The notes below the pieces were generated by a model that did not search any database, was not told where the DNA came from, and worked only from the letters and a program-made list of their open reading frames with translations. Positions 1-8,479 of a stretch of DNA of 64,000 nt are shown piece by piece. Position numbers and translations under genes: made by a program. This stretch comes from UBA1672 sp050633645. Lineage in GTDB: Bacteria > Pseudomonadota > Alphaproteobacteria > Micavibrionales > Micavibrionaceae. The stretch's first letter is position 1, and the number at the start of each line of letters is the position of its first letter. The stretch is taken from positions 744,001-808,000 of the forward strand of contig JBOEGX010000002.1 of NCBI GenBank assembly GCA_050633645.1, given 5' to 3'.

Positions 1-472
1 TTTCGAAGCACAAAAGAAAACAATCGAAGCTGATAACGCAGCCAAGAAAAAAGAAGCCGAAAAGCTTGCTAAAAAGATTGATGGAATTAAAGTTCCTGTG
101 ATCCGCCAAGCTTCAGAAGCTGGTCAACTTTTTGGTTCTGTCGCATCTCGCGATATTGCGGAGGCTGTTTCTAAAGAATCAAAAGAAACAATCACGCGCA
201 ACATGATTGATTTAAATCAGAGCATCAAAACAATCGGTTTGATCCCTGTTTCTATTCAGCTTCACCCTGAAATTAAGGTTGAAGTGATTGTGAACATCGC
301 TCGCTCTTCTGAAGAGGCACAAATTCAGGCTGATACAGGCCGTGCGTTGGTTGCCGATGCTCAACAAGCATATGAAGATGAAAAAGCAGAAGCTCCTCGC
401 GAAGAGGAAGAGGCTACTGACGAATCTGATGTACCAGCTGAAGATGAAAAAGAAGTTGCTGTAGAAGCTTAG
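1..472 (+). CDS. rplI: 50S ribosomal protein L9, C-terminal part (5' end outside window)
   Basis: The reading frame is open from base 2 and stops at 470-472, so the gene begins before the window. The visible part starts in the lysine/alanine-rich connecting helix of L9. It continues into the C-terminal rRNA-binding domain, with the typical run GQLFGSVASRDIAEAV and later IGLIPVSIQLHPEI. L9 binds 23S rRNA at the base of the L1 stalk. After the domain there is an acidic tail of about 40 residues rich in Glu, Ala and Asp, longer than in most L9 proteins. In Alphaproteobacteria L9 is normally the last gene of rpsF-rpsR-rplI and is followed by dnaB, as here. A hairpin plus T-run follows the stop. 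Family assignment is secure. Confidence 0.95.
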   Translation, partial: FEAQKKTIEADNAAKKKEAEKLAKKIDGIKVPVIRQASEAGQLFGSVASRDIAEAVSKESKETITRNMIDLNQSIKTIGLIPVSIQLHPEIKVEVIVNIARSSEEAQIQADTGRALVADAQQAYEDEKAEAPREEEEATDESDVPAEDEKEVAVEA

Positions 473-480
473 TTTCTGCT

Positions 481-508
481 CTGTCATCCTGAGAAACGCG
501 AAGGATCT
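481..508. repeat. REP-like short repeat unit (single copy in window)
   Basis: The bases CTGTCATCCTGAG, then AAACG, then CGAAGGATCT form a small imperfect hairpin (ATCCT pairs with AGGAT). The motif resembles the short interspersed GTCATCCTGAG...CGAAGGATCT elements that I recall from intergenic regions of many bacterial genomes. Only this copy is seen in the window, so calling it a repeat rests on that recollection. Confidence 0.3.
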
Positions 509-518
509 AAAGAATTTA

Positions 519-545
519 AACGCTCCGTCTTCGGGGCGTTTTTTT
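519..545 (+). terminator. Rho-independent terminator after rplI
   Basis: The arm AACGCTCC (519-526) pairs with GGGGCGTT (533-540), with one G-T wobble and a loop of six bases. It is followed directly by five more T bases. It lies 46 bases after the rplI stop and upstream of dnaB, so it probably ends the ribosomal-protein operon and separates it from dnaB. Confidence 0.85.
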
Positions 546-574
546 ATGCGTGATTACGTTTATTTATATCCCCG

Positions 575-583
575 TTATTCACA
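575..583 (+). promoter_or_regulatory. DnaA-box-like site upstream of dnaB
   Basis: TTATTCACA matches the consensus DnaA box TTATNCACA exactly. It sits 55 bases before the dnaB start, inside a short hairpin whose arms are CCCC (570-573) and GGGG (584-587). A single box can occur by chance, but the position just upstream of the replicative helicase gene makes DnaA control of dnaB plausible. Confidence 0.4.
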
Positions 584-638
584 GGGGTAAAAATCTTTCC
601 GCTAGAAAACCAGTTTATCCTTATGATAGTTTCTTTTC

Positions 639-2135
639 ATGAGTACAAACACAGCAATAGATTCCTTTCAGGGGAATAGCTACACCCCCGATCACCCTTC
701 CGATAAACCCCATTATCGGGAGATGCCCTATAACGCAGAGGCAGAGCAGGGCTTGCTGGGTGCGCTTCTCGTTGATAACCGCGCTTATGAAAAAATCGGT
801 GATCTTTTGCGGTCTGAACATTTCTTCATGCCTGTGCATCAACGTATTTTCACGGCGCTCTCGCAGTTTATTGATCGCGGACAAACCGCGTCTCCTGTAA
901 CGCTTAAGAACTATTTTGAAAAAGATGAGGATTTGACAGAGCTTGGCGGTGGCGCGTATCTGGCCGATCTTGCAGGCAGTATCGTTTCCGTGATAAATGC
1001 GCGTGATTATGCCGAAACAATTTACGAGCTTTTCATGCGCCGAGAGCTTATCGGCCTTGGCGAAGATATGGTCAACGAAGCGCATGAGCATACGCTCGAT
1101 TCCTCGGCTATGGATACGATTGAGACGGCTGAAAGCAAGCTTTTTTCACTGGCTGAAAGTGGCGAGGTAAAGGGCGGGTTTACTTCGCTCCGTGATTCTG
1201 TTCTTGTCTCGATTGAGGTCGCGGAAAAGGCGTTCAAAACCAAAGGGCATGTGACGGGCGCAACAACGGGCTTACGTGATCTGGATAAGCAAACAGGTGG
1301 GCTTCATCCATCCGATTTGGTTATCCTCGCAGGTCGTCCTTCAATGGGGAAAACGGCGCTGGCCACGAATATCGCCTTTAACACCGCGCGGCGTTACGCC
1401 GAAACGGGCGGGAAAGAGGGCGCACGCGTTGGGTTTTTCTCGCTTGAGATGGCATCGGATCAGCTCGCAACGCGTATTCTCGCCGATGTTGCCAATATCT
1501 CTGGTCATGCGATTAAGCAAGGTGATATTAAACAAGAAGATTTCCAGAATTTCGTAAAGGCGAGCCAGCAACTCGCGCAAATTCCGCTTTATATTGACGA
1601 TACGCCTGCGTTGTCTATCGGCGCGGTTCGTACACGTGCGCGCCGTCTAAAACGTCAACATGGTCTCGATTTCCTCGTGATTGACTATCTTCAGCTTCTG
1701 CGAGGGAGCGGTTCAAAGCAAAGTGAATCCAACCGCGTTCAAGAGGTTTCCGAGATTACACGTGGCCTTAAGGCGATTGCAAAGGAATTAAATATTCCTG
1801 TTCTTGCGCTATCACAGCTCTCTCGTGCGGTTGAGCAACGCGAAGATAAGCGACCGATGCTCTCGGATTTGCGTGAATCTGGTTCGATTGAGCAAGATGC
1901 AGATGTGGTGATGTTCGTCTATCGTGAGGAATATTATCTCCATCGTTCCGAACCTGAACCAGGAACGGACAAGCATATGCATTGGCAAGAGCAATGTGAG
2001 CGCGCCCTTAACGTGGGTGAAGCCATTGTCGCCAAGGCGCGTCACGGTCCGATTGGCGCAGTACGTATGCATTTCGACGGGCGTGTTACACGCTTTAGTG
2101 ATCTTGATGAAGTTCACGATCCAAAACAATATTAA
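639..2135 (+). CDS. dnaB: Replicative DNA helicase DnaB
   Basis: The 498-residue protein is the usual length for the hexameric replicative helicase, which unwinds DNA ahead of the replisome using ATP. The N-terminal DnaB domain is recognisable from about residue 28 (PYNAEAEQGLLGALL). The RecA-like motor follows a linker near 170-205. Walker A is GRPSMGKT at 232-239, and the Walker B-like run is LDFLVIDYLQLL. The conserved ALSQLSRAVEQR and SDLRESGSIEQDADVV runs follow. The chosen ATG gives a polar N-terminal extension of about 25 residues; an internal ATG at residue 29 would also keep the whole domain. Position after rplI and before alr is the standard alphaproteobacterial order. No intein or frameshift is seen. 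Confidence 0.97.
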   Translation: MSTNTAIDSFQGNSYTPDHPSDKPHYREMPYNAEAEQGLLGALLVDNRAYEKIGDLLRSEHFFMPVHQRIFTALSQFIDRGQTASPVTLKNYFEKDEDLTELGGGAYLADLAGSIVSVINARDYAETIYELFMRRELIGLGEDMVNEAHEHTLDSSAMDTIETAESKLFSLAESGEVKGGFTSLRDSVLVSIEVAEKAFKTKGHVTGATTGLRDLDKQTGGLHPSDLVILAGRPSMGKTALATNIAFNTARRYAETGGKEGARVGFFSLEMASDQLATRILADVANISGHAIKQGDIKQEDFQNFVKASQQLAQIPLYIDDTPALSIGAVRTRARRLKRQHGLDFLVIDYLQLLRGSGSKQSESNRVQEVSEITRGLKAIAKELNIPVLALSQLSRAVEQREDKRPMLSDLRESGSIEQDADVVMFVYREEYYLHRSEPEPGTDKHMHWQEQCERALNVGEAIVAKARHGPIGAVRMHFDGRVTRFSDLDEVHDPKQY

Positions 2136-2144
2136 GGCTTGTTA

Positions 2145-3227
2145 ATGCGCGGTGAATTAACGATAAATTTGCAATCGTTGCGCAAGAATTATCGCGCGTT
2201 AAATGCCCTGTCTTCTGAAAATTGTAAGACCGCCGCTGTGGTAAAGGCTAATGCATATGGAATTGGTGTAGAGTACGTTGCGCCAGCGCTTTATACTGAA
2301 GGCGCGCGGAAATTTTTCGTGGCAACTCTTGATGAAGGCGTGCAGCTCCGCGGTATTTTATCTGATGATGTAACCATCTTTATTCTAAACGGTTTTTGGG
2401 CGGCGGAGCGCGAGACTTACCATGAGCATAATCTTATTCCTGTATTGAATTCTTATAATGAAATTGATGCATATCTTGAATTTGCGATTGAAACCAGTGC
2501 TAAGCTTCCCGCAAATATTCACTTTGACATCGGTATGAACCGCCTTGGAGTTCCGTCAGAGGAATATGAAGCCGTTTACACAATGGATTTAAGTGGCTTG
2601 GATATTCTTTATGTTATGGGGCATTTATCCTCATCTGAGGAGCTTGATAACCCGCATAATGAAATCCAGCGCAAACGGTTTGAGGAGATTGCCGCACATT
2701 TCCCCTATGCCAAAAAATGCCTGAGCAATTCCGGCGGGGTGTTTTTAGGGGATGATTATCATCATGACTTAACCCGCCCCGGCATCTGTTTATATGGTGG
2801 TTGTGCTTCTAAGAAAATGGTTGAACTCATTAGCCCTGTTGTTTCATTGCACGCGCCGATTTTACAAATTCATGACGGTGAAGAGGGTGAATTTACTGGA
2901 TACAACGAAACGTATCGTATAAGTAAAAAAACAAAACTGGGAATCATCCCTATTGGTTATGCTGACGGGATTTTCCGCTCATTAGGAAACGCTGGGTCTT
3001 TATATTGCAGTGGTCATGAGTTACCCATTTGTGGGCGTGTTTCGATGGATCTTGTGATTTGTGATCTTAAAGCAATTCCTGAGGATGAGTTTCCCAAAGT
3101 CGGCGATATGATTGAGGTGATTGGTGATCATCAAACGCTTGATAAACTTGCCACTGATGCGGGTACAATTTCATATGAAATTCTCACAAATTTGGGGCGG
3201 CGATATACACGTTCAGTGATCAAGTAA
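2145..3227 (+). CDS. alr: Alanine racemase
   Basis: This fold-type III PLP enzyme interconverts L- and D-alanine to supply D-Ala for peptidoglycan. The PLP lysine is K34 in AAVVKANAYGIG. The second catalytic base is Y253 in GYNETYR, followed by the C-terminal beta domain (IPIGYADGI, GRVSMDL). At 360 residues it has the normal length. I chose the ATG at 2145; a TTG six bases earlier is also open. The gene starts nine bases after the dnaB stop, so the two are probably co-transcribed. Its 3' end overlaps the convergent M15 peptidase gene by 15 bases. The next plus-strand genes encode MlaE and MlaF. Confidence 0.95.
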   Translation: MRGELTINLQSLRKNYRALNALSSENCKTAAVVKANAYGIGVEYVAPALYTEGARKFFVATLDEGVQLRGILSDDVTIFILNGFWAAERETYHEHNLIPVLNSYNEIDAYLEFAIETSAKLPANIHFDIGMNRLGVPSEEYEAVYTMDLSGLDILYVMGHLSSSEELDNPHNEIQRKRFEEIAAHFPYAKKCLSNSGGVFLGDDYHHDLTRPGICLYGGCASKKMVELISPVVSLHAPILQIHDGEEGEFTGYNETYRISKKTKLGIIPIGYADGIFRSLGNAGSLYCSGHELPICGRVSMDLVICDLKAIPEDEFPKVGDMIEVIGDHQTLDKLATDAGTISYEILTNLGRRYTRSVIK

Positions 3228-3863
3228 CCTCATTTCATCGGGCAAGTCATCTTCACTAATCGGCGTATACTGATTGAAGGTTTCAGGCGGCATTCGAAAA
3301 TCCCACCACTCTTGTGGCAATGGAAATAAAGGCAAGCCCCAATCATCGGCCGCACGGCTCATGCAATCATCAAGGATTTTACGATTGCTCAAGATATCTG
3401 GCGAATGCGCGTATTCACGATGCGCGGGATTGGCATCTTTATGCGGATTTTCGGCCAAGTAATCAAACGCGCATCCCATATCGAGAAGCTCTCCATCCAT
3501 CGTTTCTAGCCCAATATCAATCGCCATAGCGCGCGGGTGGCCACCGCTCCCCGCGGGAGACAGCAACCGTGGCGCAACCAACCAATGCGGGTTGTCTTTA
3601 ACGCGCCGAGTTCTCATCATGGCTTCCTGTGCCTCAATCGTGCGTAATCCATCATATAAAATAAAGCGATAGCCATAATCATCAAGGCAAATACGCGTCG
3701 CATTTCTGACGGTATGGGCCAGATCTTGATGTAACCAAAGCCGTGCATCACGGCGGTAAATACGTTCTCCGAACAACAGATTGTCATCCCGCGCATAGGC
3801 AAGCTCAACGCGGTAATAATCATCATTCATAAGGGTTAAATCAGAAGGCTGTATTTTTTTCAT
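3213..3863 (-). CDS. M15 family D-Ala-D-Ala dipeptidase-like protein (VanX/DdpX type)
   Basis: The 216-residue protein matches the VanX/DdpX group of zinc D-alanyl-D-alanine dipeptidases. Visible elements are the conserved arginine R74 in YDGLRTIEAQ, then H109 and D116 in GHPRAMAID with the VanX spacing of seven. Last comes E185 in EWWDF at 185-189. In VanX the fourth motif is ExxH, where the histidine is the third zinc ligand; here that place holds Asp188. Aspartate can bind zinc, so the enzyme may still be active, but this is inference. There is no signal peptide, which fits a cytoplasmic dipeptidase role. It lies opposite alr, which supplies D-Ala, so a D-Ala recycling role is plausible. 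Confidence 0.8.
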   Translation of the reverse strand: MKKIQPSDLTLMNDDYYRVELAYARDDNLLFGERIYRRDARLWLHQDLAHTVRNATRICLDDYGYRFILYDGLRTIEAQEAMMRTRRVKDNPHWLVAPRLLSPAGSGGHPRAMAIDIGLETMDGELLDMGCAFDYLAENPHKDANPAHREYAHSPDILSNRKILDDCMSRAADDWGLPLFPLPQEWWDFRMPPETFNQYTPISEDDLPDEMRLLDH

Positions 3864-3967
3864 TTTAGATCGTGGATACGTGAAAGATTCTTATACCTAG
3901 AGTATAGACCTTTGGCCGCAATTCCTTTAGTGTTTTTTCGGATCATTACTATAGAAAATTGAATGTC

Positions 3968-4804
3968 ATGGCAGATCAGGCAATACAAAATGAGAATATA
4001 AAAAAGGGCGGTTTTAACCCTATTGATGCTGTGCTTGATTTTTGCGCCCATATTGGTGGTACAATATTCGGTTTTTTCGCCGCTGTCGGTCGTTTGAGCG
4101 ATTTTATCGCACGCGCCGTAACTCACTGCTTTACGCCGCCATTCTTCCCATCACAACTCGCGCGCCAGCTTATCGATATCGGATATTATTCATTGCCTGT
4201 GGTCGGTATGACGGCATTATTTACAGGGATGGTTTTGGCCCTGCAAAGCTATACAGGTTTTACACGTTTTAACGCAGAAGGCGCGATTGCGGGCGTGGTT
4301 GTTTTATCCGTAACGCGCGAGCTCTCCCCCGTACTGGCGGGGTTAATGGTTGCGGGACGCGTGGGCGCCGCCATCGCCGCTGAGATCGCGACAATGCGTG
4401 TGACCGAACAAATCGACGCGATGCGCACGTTATCGGTTAATCCTTTCAAATATTTAATCGCTCCGCGCGTGATCGCCGCAACACTGACATTGCCTATCCT
4501 TGTTCTCATTGGTGATATTATTGGCGTGTATGGTGGTTATGTTGTGTCTATTTATTCTCTTGGTTTCTCACCAGGAAGCTATCTTTCCCAAACTTGGGAT
4601 ACTTTGACGGATATTGATGTGATTTCAGGCCTTTGGAAGGCAGGGGCCTTTGGTTTTATCGTATCGATTATGGGATGTTATCACGGGTTTAATTCTGCGC
4701 GTGGCGCACAAGGAGTGGGCGCGGCAACAACCAATGCCGTTGTATCTTCATCCATTTTGATTTTGATATTTAACTATCTGATTACGCAGGTGTTTTTCTC
4801 ATGA
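3968..4804 (+). CDS. mlaE: MlaE-type ABC transporter permease (phospholipid/lipid transport)
   Basis: The 278-residue membrane protein belongs to the MlaE/YrbE permease family, which moves phospholipids between the inner and outer membranes of diderm bacteria. The N-terminal amphipathic region is followed by about five to six hydrophobic segments. The family signature is RELSPVLAGLMVAGRVGAAIAAEIATMRV, followed by the conserved EQIDAMRTL. I chose the ATG at 3968; an in-frame TTG nine bases upstream is open but less likely. The stop overlaps the mlaF start by four bases (ATGA), so the two subunits are translationally coupled. The substrate-binding MlaD gene, often next in other bacteria, is not in the window. 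Confidence 0.93.
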   Translation: MADQAIQNENIKKGGFNPIDAVLDFCAHIGGTIFGFFAAVGRLSDFIARAVTHCFTPPFFPSQLARQLIDIGYYSLPVVGMTALFTGMVLALQSYTGFTRFNAEGAIAGVVVLSVTRELSPVLAGLMVAGRVGAAIAAEIATMRVTEQIDAMRTLSVNPFKYLIAPRVIAATLTLPILVLIGDIIGVYGGYVVSIYSLGFSPGSYLSQTWDTLTDIDVISGLWKAGAFGFIVSIMGCYHGFNSARGAQGVGAATTNAVVSSSILILIFNYLITQVFFS

Positions 4805-5601
4805 GTCAAAAAGAACAAATGCCAGCCAACACCAACCAAGACATTAAGCTTGATCTTAAAAATGTAAGCAAAGCTTTCGGTTCGAATAAGGTGCTCGATA
4901 GCCTGAATTTAAGCGTGCCTGCGGGTAAGTCTATGGTTGTTATTGGTGGTTCGGGAACGGGTAAATCAGTTATGCTGAAATGCGTATTGGGGTTGCTTGC
5001 CCCTGATTCTGGTTCGGTTTTAATTGATGGTCAGGAAAGTGTTGGTGCAGACCCAAAAAAACGCGGTGAATTTATGCATAAATTTGGCATGTTATTTCAG
5101 GGCGCGGCATTATTTGATTCTCTTAAAATATGGGAAAATGTGTCCTTTGGTTTGATCCATGGGCAAGGCATGAATAAAAAGGACGCCCGCGATATTGCGA
5201 TTGAAAAAATCAAGGCGGTAGGTCTACAAGAACAAGTTGCAAATCTTTATCCTGCGGAGCTTTCAGGCGGGATGCAAAAACGTGTAGGACTTGCACGCGC
5301 CGTTGCAACAAAACCCGAAATCATTTTTTTTGATGAGCCAACAACTGGCCTTGACCCCATTATGGCCGATGTGATTAATCATTTAATCGTTGATCAGGTT
5401 AAGGGCTTGGGCGCAACAGCACTGTCTATTACCCATGATATGGGCAGCGTACGTAAAATTGCAGATTATGTGGCAATGATCCATGATGGAAAAATACTGT
5501 GGACAGGGTCAGTCGATGATCTAGACCATTCGGGTAACCCCTATGTAGAGCAGTTCATTCATGGGCGCGCCGATGGGCCGATTACACGCCGCGTGGTCTA
5601 A
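4801..5601 (+). CDS. mlaF: MlaF-type ABC transporter ATP-binding protein
   Basis: This 266-residue nucleotide-binding subunit powers the MlaE permease. Walker A is GGSGTGKS at 49-56, the Q-loop is in MLFQGAALFDSL near 97-108, and the signature is LSGGMQKR at 154-161. Walker B is IIFFDEP at 174-180 and the H-loop is SITHDM. The run LFQGAALFDSL is typical of the Mla/Mkl branch rather than of nutrient importers. It overlaps mlaE by four bases. Seventy bases separate it from the PBP1A gene, so a shared transcript of envelope genes is possible but not shown. Confidence 0.93.
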   Translation: MSQKEQMPANTNQDIKLDLKNVSKAFGSNKVLDSLNLSVPAGKSMVVIGGSGTGKSVMLKCVLGLLAPDSGSVLIDGQESVGADPKKRGEFMHKFGMLFQGAALFDSLKIWENVSFGLIHGQGMNKKDARDIAIEKIKAVGLQEQVANLYPAELSGGMQKRVGLARAVATKPEIIFFDEPTTGLDPIMADVINHLIVDQVKGLGATALSITHDMGSVRKIADYVAMIHDGKILWTGSVDDLDHSGNPYVEQFIHGRADGPITRRVV

Positions 5602-5671
5602 GGCCAAGCTATAAATAAATATGGCACTATAGTTGCTTATAAAAATAAAAAAATGAGAAAGAATTAAGATA

Positions 5672-8218
5672 ATGAAATATCTTTGGTACGGATTTCTGGG
5701 CTTGTTTTCCTTGGGCTTTATAGGCGCAGTGGTAGCAATCGGTGGCTTTGCCTATGTCCTGAATTTTTATGGGCAAGATTTGCCTGATTATTCTGAGCTT
5801 AAAAATTATGAACCACCCATCGTAACGCGTCTTTATGCTGGTGACGGGCATTTAATGGCAGAATTTGCGCAGGAGCGCCGTGTGTTCGTTCCCGTAGAAT
5901 TTATTCCAGATCGTTTGAAGCAAGCATTCATAGCGGCAGAAGATCAGAACTTTTATAAACATAGTGGCGTTGATTTAAAGGCCGTTGCCCGCGCAGGTCT
6001 ACGCTATGCGAAGGATAAGGCAATGGGAGTAAAGCGTCGCCCACAAGGCGCATCAACCATAACGCAGCAAGTCGCAAAAAACTTCTTCTTTACAAACGAA
6101 GTCGATCTGACTCGTAAATTTAAAGAGGCCATACTCGCCTATCGCATGACCAAAACCATGAGCAAGGAACATATTCTTGAGCTGTATTTAAACCAGATAT
6201 TCCTTGGTGGCGGATCTTACGGTGTCGCGTCGGCATCTTTATATTATTTTGATAAATCTTTAGAAGAATTAAACGTGGCCGAAGCCGCCTTTCTTGCGGC
6301 GCTCCCAAAGGCGCCAAATAATTACCACCCTGTTGAGGATTATGATCGTGCGCTTGCACGAAGAAATTGGGTAATTGATCGTATGCTAGATGAGGAATAC
6401 ATCACACAATCTCAGGCAGAATTAGCGAAGGCTTATCCACTTGAAATGAAGTCAGAGAGTGTTGAGCACGTTGATGCCCCATATTTCGCCGAAGAGGTGC
6501 GCCGTGAATTATCAACCACTTACGGCGAAGAAGTTCTTTATCAAGGCGGTTTGGCGGTGAAAACATCCGTTGACCCAACATATCAAAGTATTGCGGAGAA
6601 AAGTCTTCGTGATGGTTTGATGGCATATGATATGCGTCATGGTTATCGCGGAGCGATTGCAACACTGGAATCCATGGATGATTGGCGTACAAAACTCGAA
6701 GAGATACAAGCGCCTGCTGGGACTTTAAAAAATTGGTATTTGGCCGCAGTTTTAGAGGTTACACAGGATAGCGCAAAAATAGGGTTCATAGACAAAGATC
6801 AAGGTGTGATAAATCTTAAAGAGAACTCATGGGCGCGCGAATATAAGAATGAAGGCTACGCGCTTGGCCCTGAAATAAAATCATTGGAACAAGTCGTGAA
6901 GATGGGCGATGTCATTTTAGTAGAAGGCAAAGCACCCGCAGGTGACGAAGAAAAGCCATCCAATGTATATGAGCTACGTCAAATTCCGCTTATTCAAGGC
7001 GCAATCATTGCACTTGACCCGCATACGGGACGTATTCTTGCAATGCAAGGTGGGTGGAATTATTCATATGGTGGCAGTGAGTTTAACCGTGCCACTCAGG
7101 CGCAGCGCCAACCAGGCTCCGCGTTCAAGCCATTTGTGTACCTTGCCGCGTTGGATAAGGGGTTCACACCAGCCACACTTATTTTGGACGCTCCATTTGT
7201 GCTGAACGATAAAGTTGCAGGAACATGGAAGCCAACCAATTACTCTCATGAATTTTATGGTCCAACAACATTACGCGTAGGAATCGAAAAATCACGAAAC
7301 TTGATGACGGTGCGCTTGGCTGATTTTCTCGGCATGGATTTAGTGGCAAAATACTCTGACCATTTTGGAATCACGGATAAGATGCCGCCTCTTTTGGCCA
7401 ATTCATTGGGTTCGGCTGAGACAACGCTTCTTCGAATGACCGCGTCTTATGGGATGCTTGTAAATGGCGGAAAAAAAATAACACCAACATTTATTGATCG
7501 CATCCAAGATCGTCACGGTAAGACTGTGATGAAACATGATGCGCGCGTATGTACGGGGTGTGGGGAAATGATTAAATGGGAGGAGCAAATGGTGCCCGAA
7601 ATCCCCGATAATCGTGAGCAAATTGCCGACCCGCGCACAACATACCAAATGGTTTCGATCATGGAGGGCGTCGTGCAACGCGGGACAGGCGCAAGACTTA
7701 GATCGCTTAATCGTCCATTGGCTGGCAAAACAGGAACAACAAATGAATCTCGCGATGCGTGGTTTATTGGTTTTACGCCAAACCTAGTCGTTGGCGTTTA
7801 TACAGGGTATGATAATCCACGTTCGTTGGGACGTCGAGAGACTGGATCATCAGTGGCTTTGCCTATTTTTAAATCATTTATGGAAGACGCTTTGGCAGAT
7901 GTTCCGCCAGAACCGTTTCGCCGCCCGTCAGGCATTCGTAATATTCGCATTAATGCAGAAACAGGAGTGCGTGCCCGCCCAGGTGATAAAAAAGTTTTGT
8001 GGGAATCCTTCGTGATTGGAACAGAGCCAACAGATGAGATGTATCTATTAGGTGAGGATGGAATATCTGTAATGTCTTCTTACGGGGGGTATGACTATTA
8101 TAATTATAATGTGAATAGCGACCATTCATTTGATCCGAGTACAATTTATGGTCAACCCGAACGCACCGCTCCATCATCAGGGTCTTCTGTCACAACAGGT
8201 ACGGGTGGGTTATATTAA
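5672..8218 (+). CDS. mrcA: Bifunctional penicillin-binding protein 1A
   Basis: This 848-residue class A PBP polymerises glycan strands and cross-links peptides in the periplasm. An N-terminal membrane anchor spans about residues 7-30. The GT51 glycosyltransferase domain carries catalytic Glu90 in AAEDQNFYKH and the RRPQGASTITQQ motif. The transpeptidase domain carries S483-x-x-K486 (GSAFKPF), SRN at 541-543 and KTGTT at 686-690. The length fits PBP1A with its middle OB-like domain. A cysteine pair C627-x-x-C630 (CTGC) lies between the SRN and KTG motifs. The C-terminus ends in a Gly/Ser/Thr-rich tail. The start has only a weak ribosome binding site. A GIY-YIG gene follows after six bases. Confidence 0.95.
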   Translation: MKYLWYGFLGLFSLGFIGAVVAIGGFAYVLNFYGQDLPDYSELKNYEPPIVTRLYAGDGHLMAEFAQERRVFVPVEFIPDRLKQAFIAAEDQNFYKHSGVDLKAVARAGLRYAKDKAMGVKRRPQGASTITQQVAKNFFFTNEVDLTRKFKEAILAYRMTKTMSKEHILELYLNQIFLGGGSYGVASASLYYFDKSLEELNVAEAAFLAALPKAPNNYHPVEDYDRALARRNWVIDRMLDEEYITQSQAELAKAYPLEMKSESVEHVDAPYFAEEVRRELSTTYGEEVLYQGGLAVKTSVDPTYQSIAEKSLRDGLMAYDMRHGYRGAIATLESMDDWRTKLEEIQAPAGTLKNWYLAAVLEVTQDSAKIGFIDKDQGVINLKENSWAREYKNEGYALGPEIKSLEQVVKMGDVILVEGKAPAGDEEKPSNVYELRQIPLIQGAIIALDPHTGRILAMQGGWNYSYGGSEFNRATQAQRQPGSAFKPFVYLAALDKGFTPATLILDAPFVLNDKVAGTWKPTNYSHEFYGPTTLRVGIEKSRNLMTVRLADFLGMDLVAKYSDHFGITDKMPPLLANSLGSAETTLLRMTASYGMLVNGGKKITPTFIDRIQDRHGKTVMKHDARVCTGCGEMIKWEEQMVPEIPDNREQIADPRTTYQMVSIMEGVVQRGTGARLRSLNRPLAGKTGTTNESRDAWFIGFTPNLVVGVYTGYDNPRSLGRRETGSSVALPIFKSFMEDALADVPPEPFRRPSGIRNIRINAETGVRARPGDKKVLWESFVIGTEPTDEMYLLGEDGISVMSSYGGYDYYNYNVNSDHSFDPSTIYGQPERTAPSSGSSVTTGTGGLY

Positions 8219-8224
8219 ATTCAG

Positions 8225-8479
8225 ATGAGTTGGTGTGTTTATATTCTCGAATGTGCGGATCAAACGCTCTACACCGGCATAACAAATAATCTTGAGCGGC
8301 GTATAGCAATGCATGAAGTCGGAACAGGTGCAAAATACACCAAAGGCCGCGCTCCATTTCGTCTTGTTTATAAGCAGGACGTTCAAAATCGTTCAATTGC
8401 ATCAAAGCGTGAACTTGAAATTAAGAAATTATCACGAAAAGAAAAATATGATTTAGCAGGGGTTACTGATCCGTCTTAA
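8225..8479 (+). CDS. GIY-YIG nuclease domain protein (YhbQ/UPF0213 type)
   Basis: The 84-residue protein is a stand-alone GIY-YIG domain. The first motif appears as VYIL, then LYTGIT. The conserved arginine lies in NNLERRIAMH, followed by GAKYTKGRAPFRLVY and a C-terminal lysine-rich helix (ELEIKKLSRKEK). Proteins of this UPF0213 group are common in bacteria. Some have DNA-end-processing activity in vitro, but the cellular role is uncertain. It begins six bases after the PBP1A stop and may simply share its transcript. Its 3' end overlaps the convergent gene at 8463 by 17 bases. Confidence 0.9.
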   Translation: MSWCVYILECADQTLYTGITNNLERRIAMHEVGTGAKYTKGRAPFRLVYKQDVQNRSIASKRELEIKKLSRKEKYDLAGVTDPS

